13,136 bases of DNA from an uncultured Selenomonadales bacterium (GTDB lineage: Bacteria > Bacillota > Negativicutes > Selenomonadales > Selenomonadaceae). Where the stretch lies: assembly GCA_937877545.1 (NCBI GenBank), contig CALFJE010000115.1:1-13136 (forward strand), read 5' to 3'. The notes beneath the pieces are model-generated. The model saw only the letters and a list, made by a program, of their open reading frames with translations, was not told the origin of the DNA and did not search any database. The translations under genes and the position numbers were made by a program. Below, piece by piece: positions 13,023 through 13,136 of the stretch. Position 1 is the first letter of the stretch; each line of letters begins with the position of its first letter.

Positions 13023-13136
13023 ATGAGCGTTAAGGATTTTGTCAAGCAGTGGGCAAACGTCGCGGGCGAAAGGGCGAACTGTCAAAAATTTTGGCTCACG
13101 CTGATTCGTGACCTGTTCGGTATCGATAAGCCCGAA
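13023..13136 (+). CDS. N-terminus of a probable MmeI-type DNA methyltransferase / restriction enzyme (partial)
   Basis: Only 38 codons are in the window and the frame is open to the right edge. The pattern DFVKQW...GERANCQKFWLTLIRDLFGIDKPE resembles the N-terminal helical segment of large MmeI-like (type IIG/IIL) DNA methyltransferases, which typically read F-x-x-x-W, a charged turn, a helix with FW-x-x-L-x-x-x-x-G, then P-E. Such proteins combine N6-adenine methylation with restriction, or methylate only. AAGGAG six bases before the ATG supports the start. The catalytic NPPY motif would lie beyond the window, so the call rests on the short N-terminal pattern alone. Confidence 0.55.
   Translation, partial: MSVKDFVKQWANVAGERANCQKFWLTLIRDLFGIDKPE

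Overview
The window looks like a piece of an anaerobic, diderm Bacillota chromosome, most likely Negativicutes/Selenomonadales-like. This is an inference, not a match. The support is mid-range GC, strong GGAGG ribosome sites with occasional GTG and TTG starts, clear sigma-A type promoters, intrinsic terminators, Sec lipoproteins and an anaerobic glycerol-3-phosphate respiratory operon.

Left part (1-2650, minus strand): three tandem paralogous amino-acid-type ABC transporter solute-binding lipoproteins lie under one near-consensus promoter (TTGACA-N18-TATAAT). They are followed by a recently duplicated, internally deleted fragment of a fourth copy that runs off the left edge. No permease or ATPase is inside the window. 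The middle copy has lost the canonical carboxylate-binding Arg.

Centre (2560-10090, plus strand): a small membrane protein of unknown function, built from an internally duplicated two-helix unit, has its own promoter and terminator. A long glycerol operon follows: glpA-glpB-glpC-(cytidine deaminase)-glpK-glpF. GlpF imports glycerol, GlpK makes glycerol-3-phosphate, and GlpABC oxidises it to dihydroxyacetone phosphate, probably feeding electrons to menaquinone. The cytidine deaminase inside the operon carries an N-terminal Sec signal peptide, which is unusual. The operon ends at a strong hairpin that probably also terminates the convergent operon.

Right part (10100-12025, minus strand): a compact putative RiPP (ribosomally made, modified peptide) locus. 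The order is radical SAM enzyme with a cysteine-poor SPASM-like tail, small precursor A, PqqD-like RiPP recognition element, precursor B and precursor C. The three peptides of 58, 54 and 46 residues share a Y-x-[KR]-P leader motif, and B and C share a C-terminal LTPRK, with divergent middles. This is the best candidate in the window for an undescribed system.

Far right: an aldose-1-epimerase (LacX-like) gene on the minus strand and, divergent from it, the first 38 codons of what looks like an MmeI-type DNA methyltransferase/restriction enzyme. No stretch over 300 bases lacks a gene. No tRNA, rRNA, CRISPR array or insertion sequence was seen.
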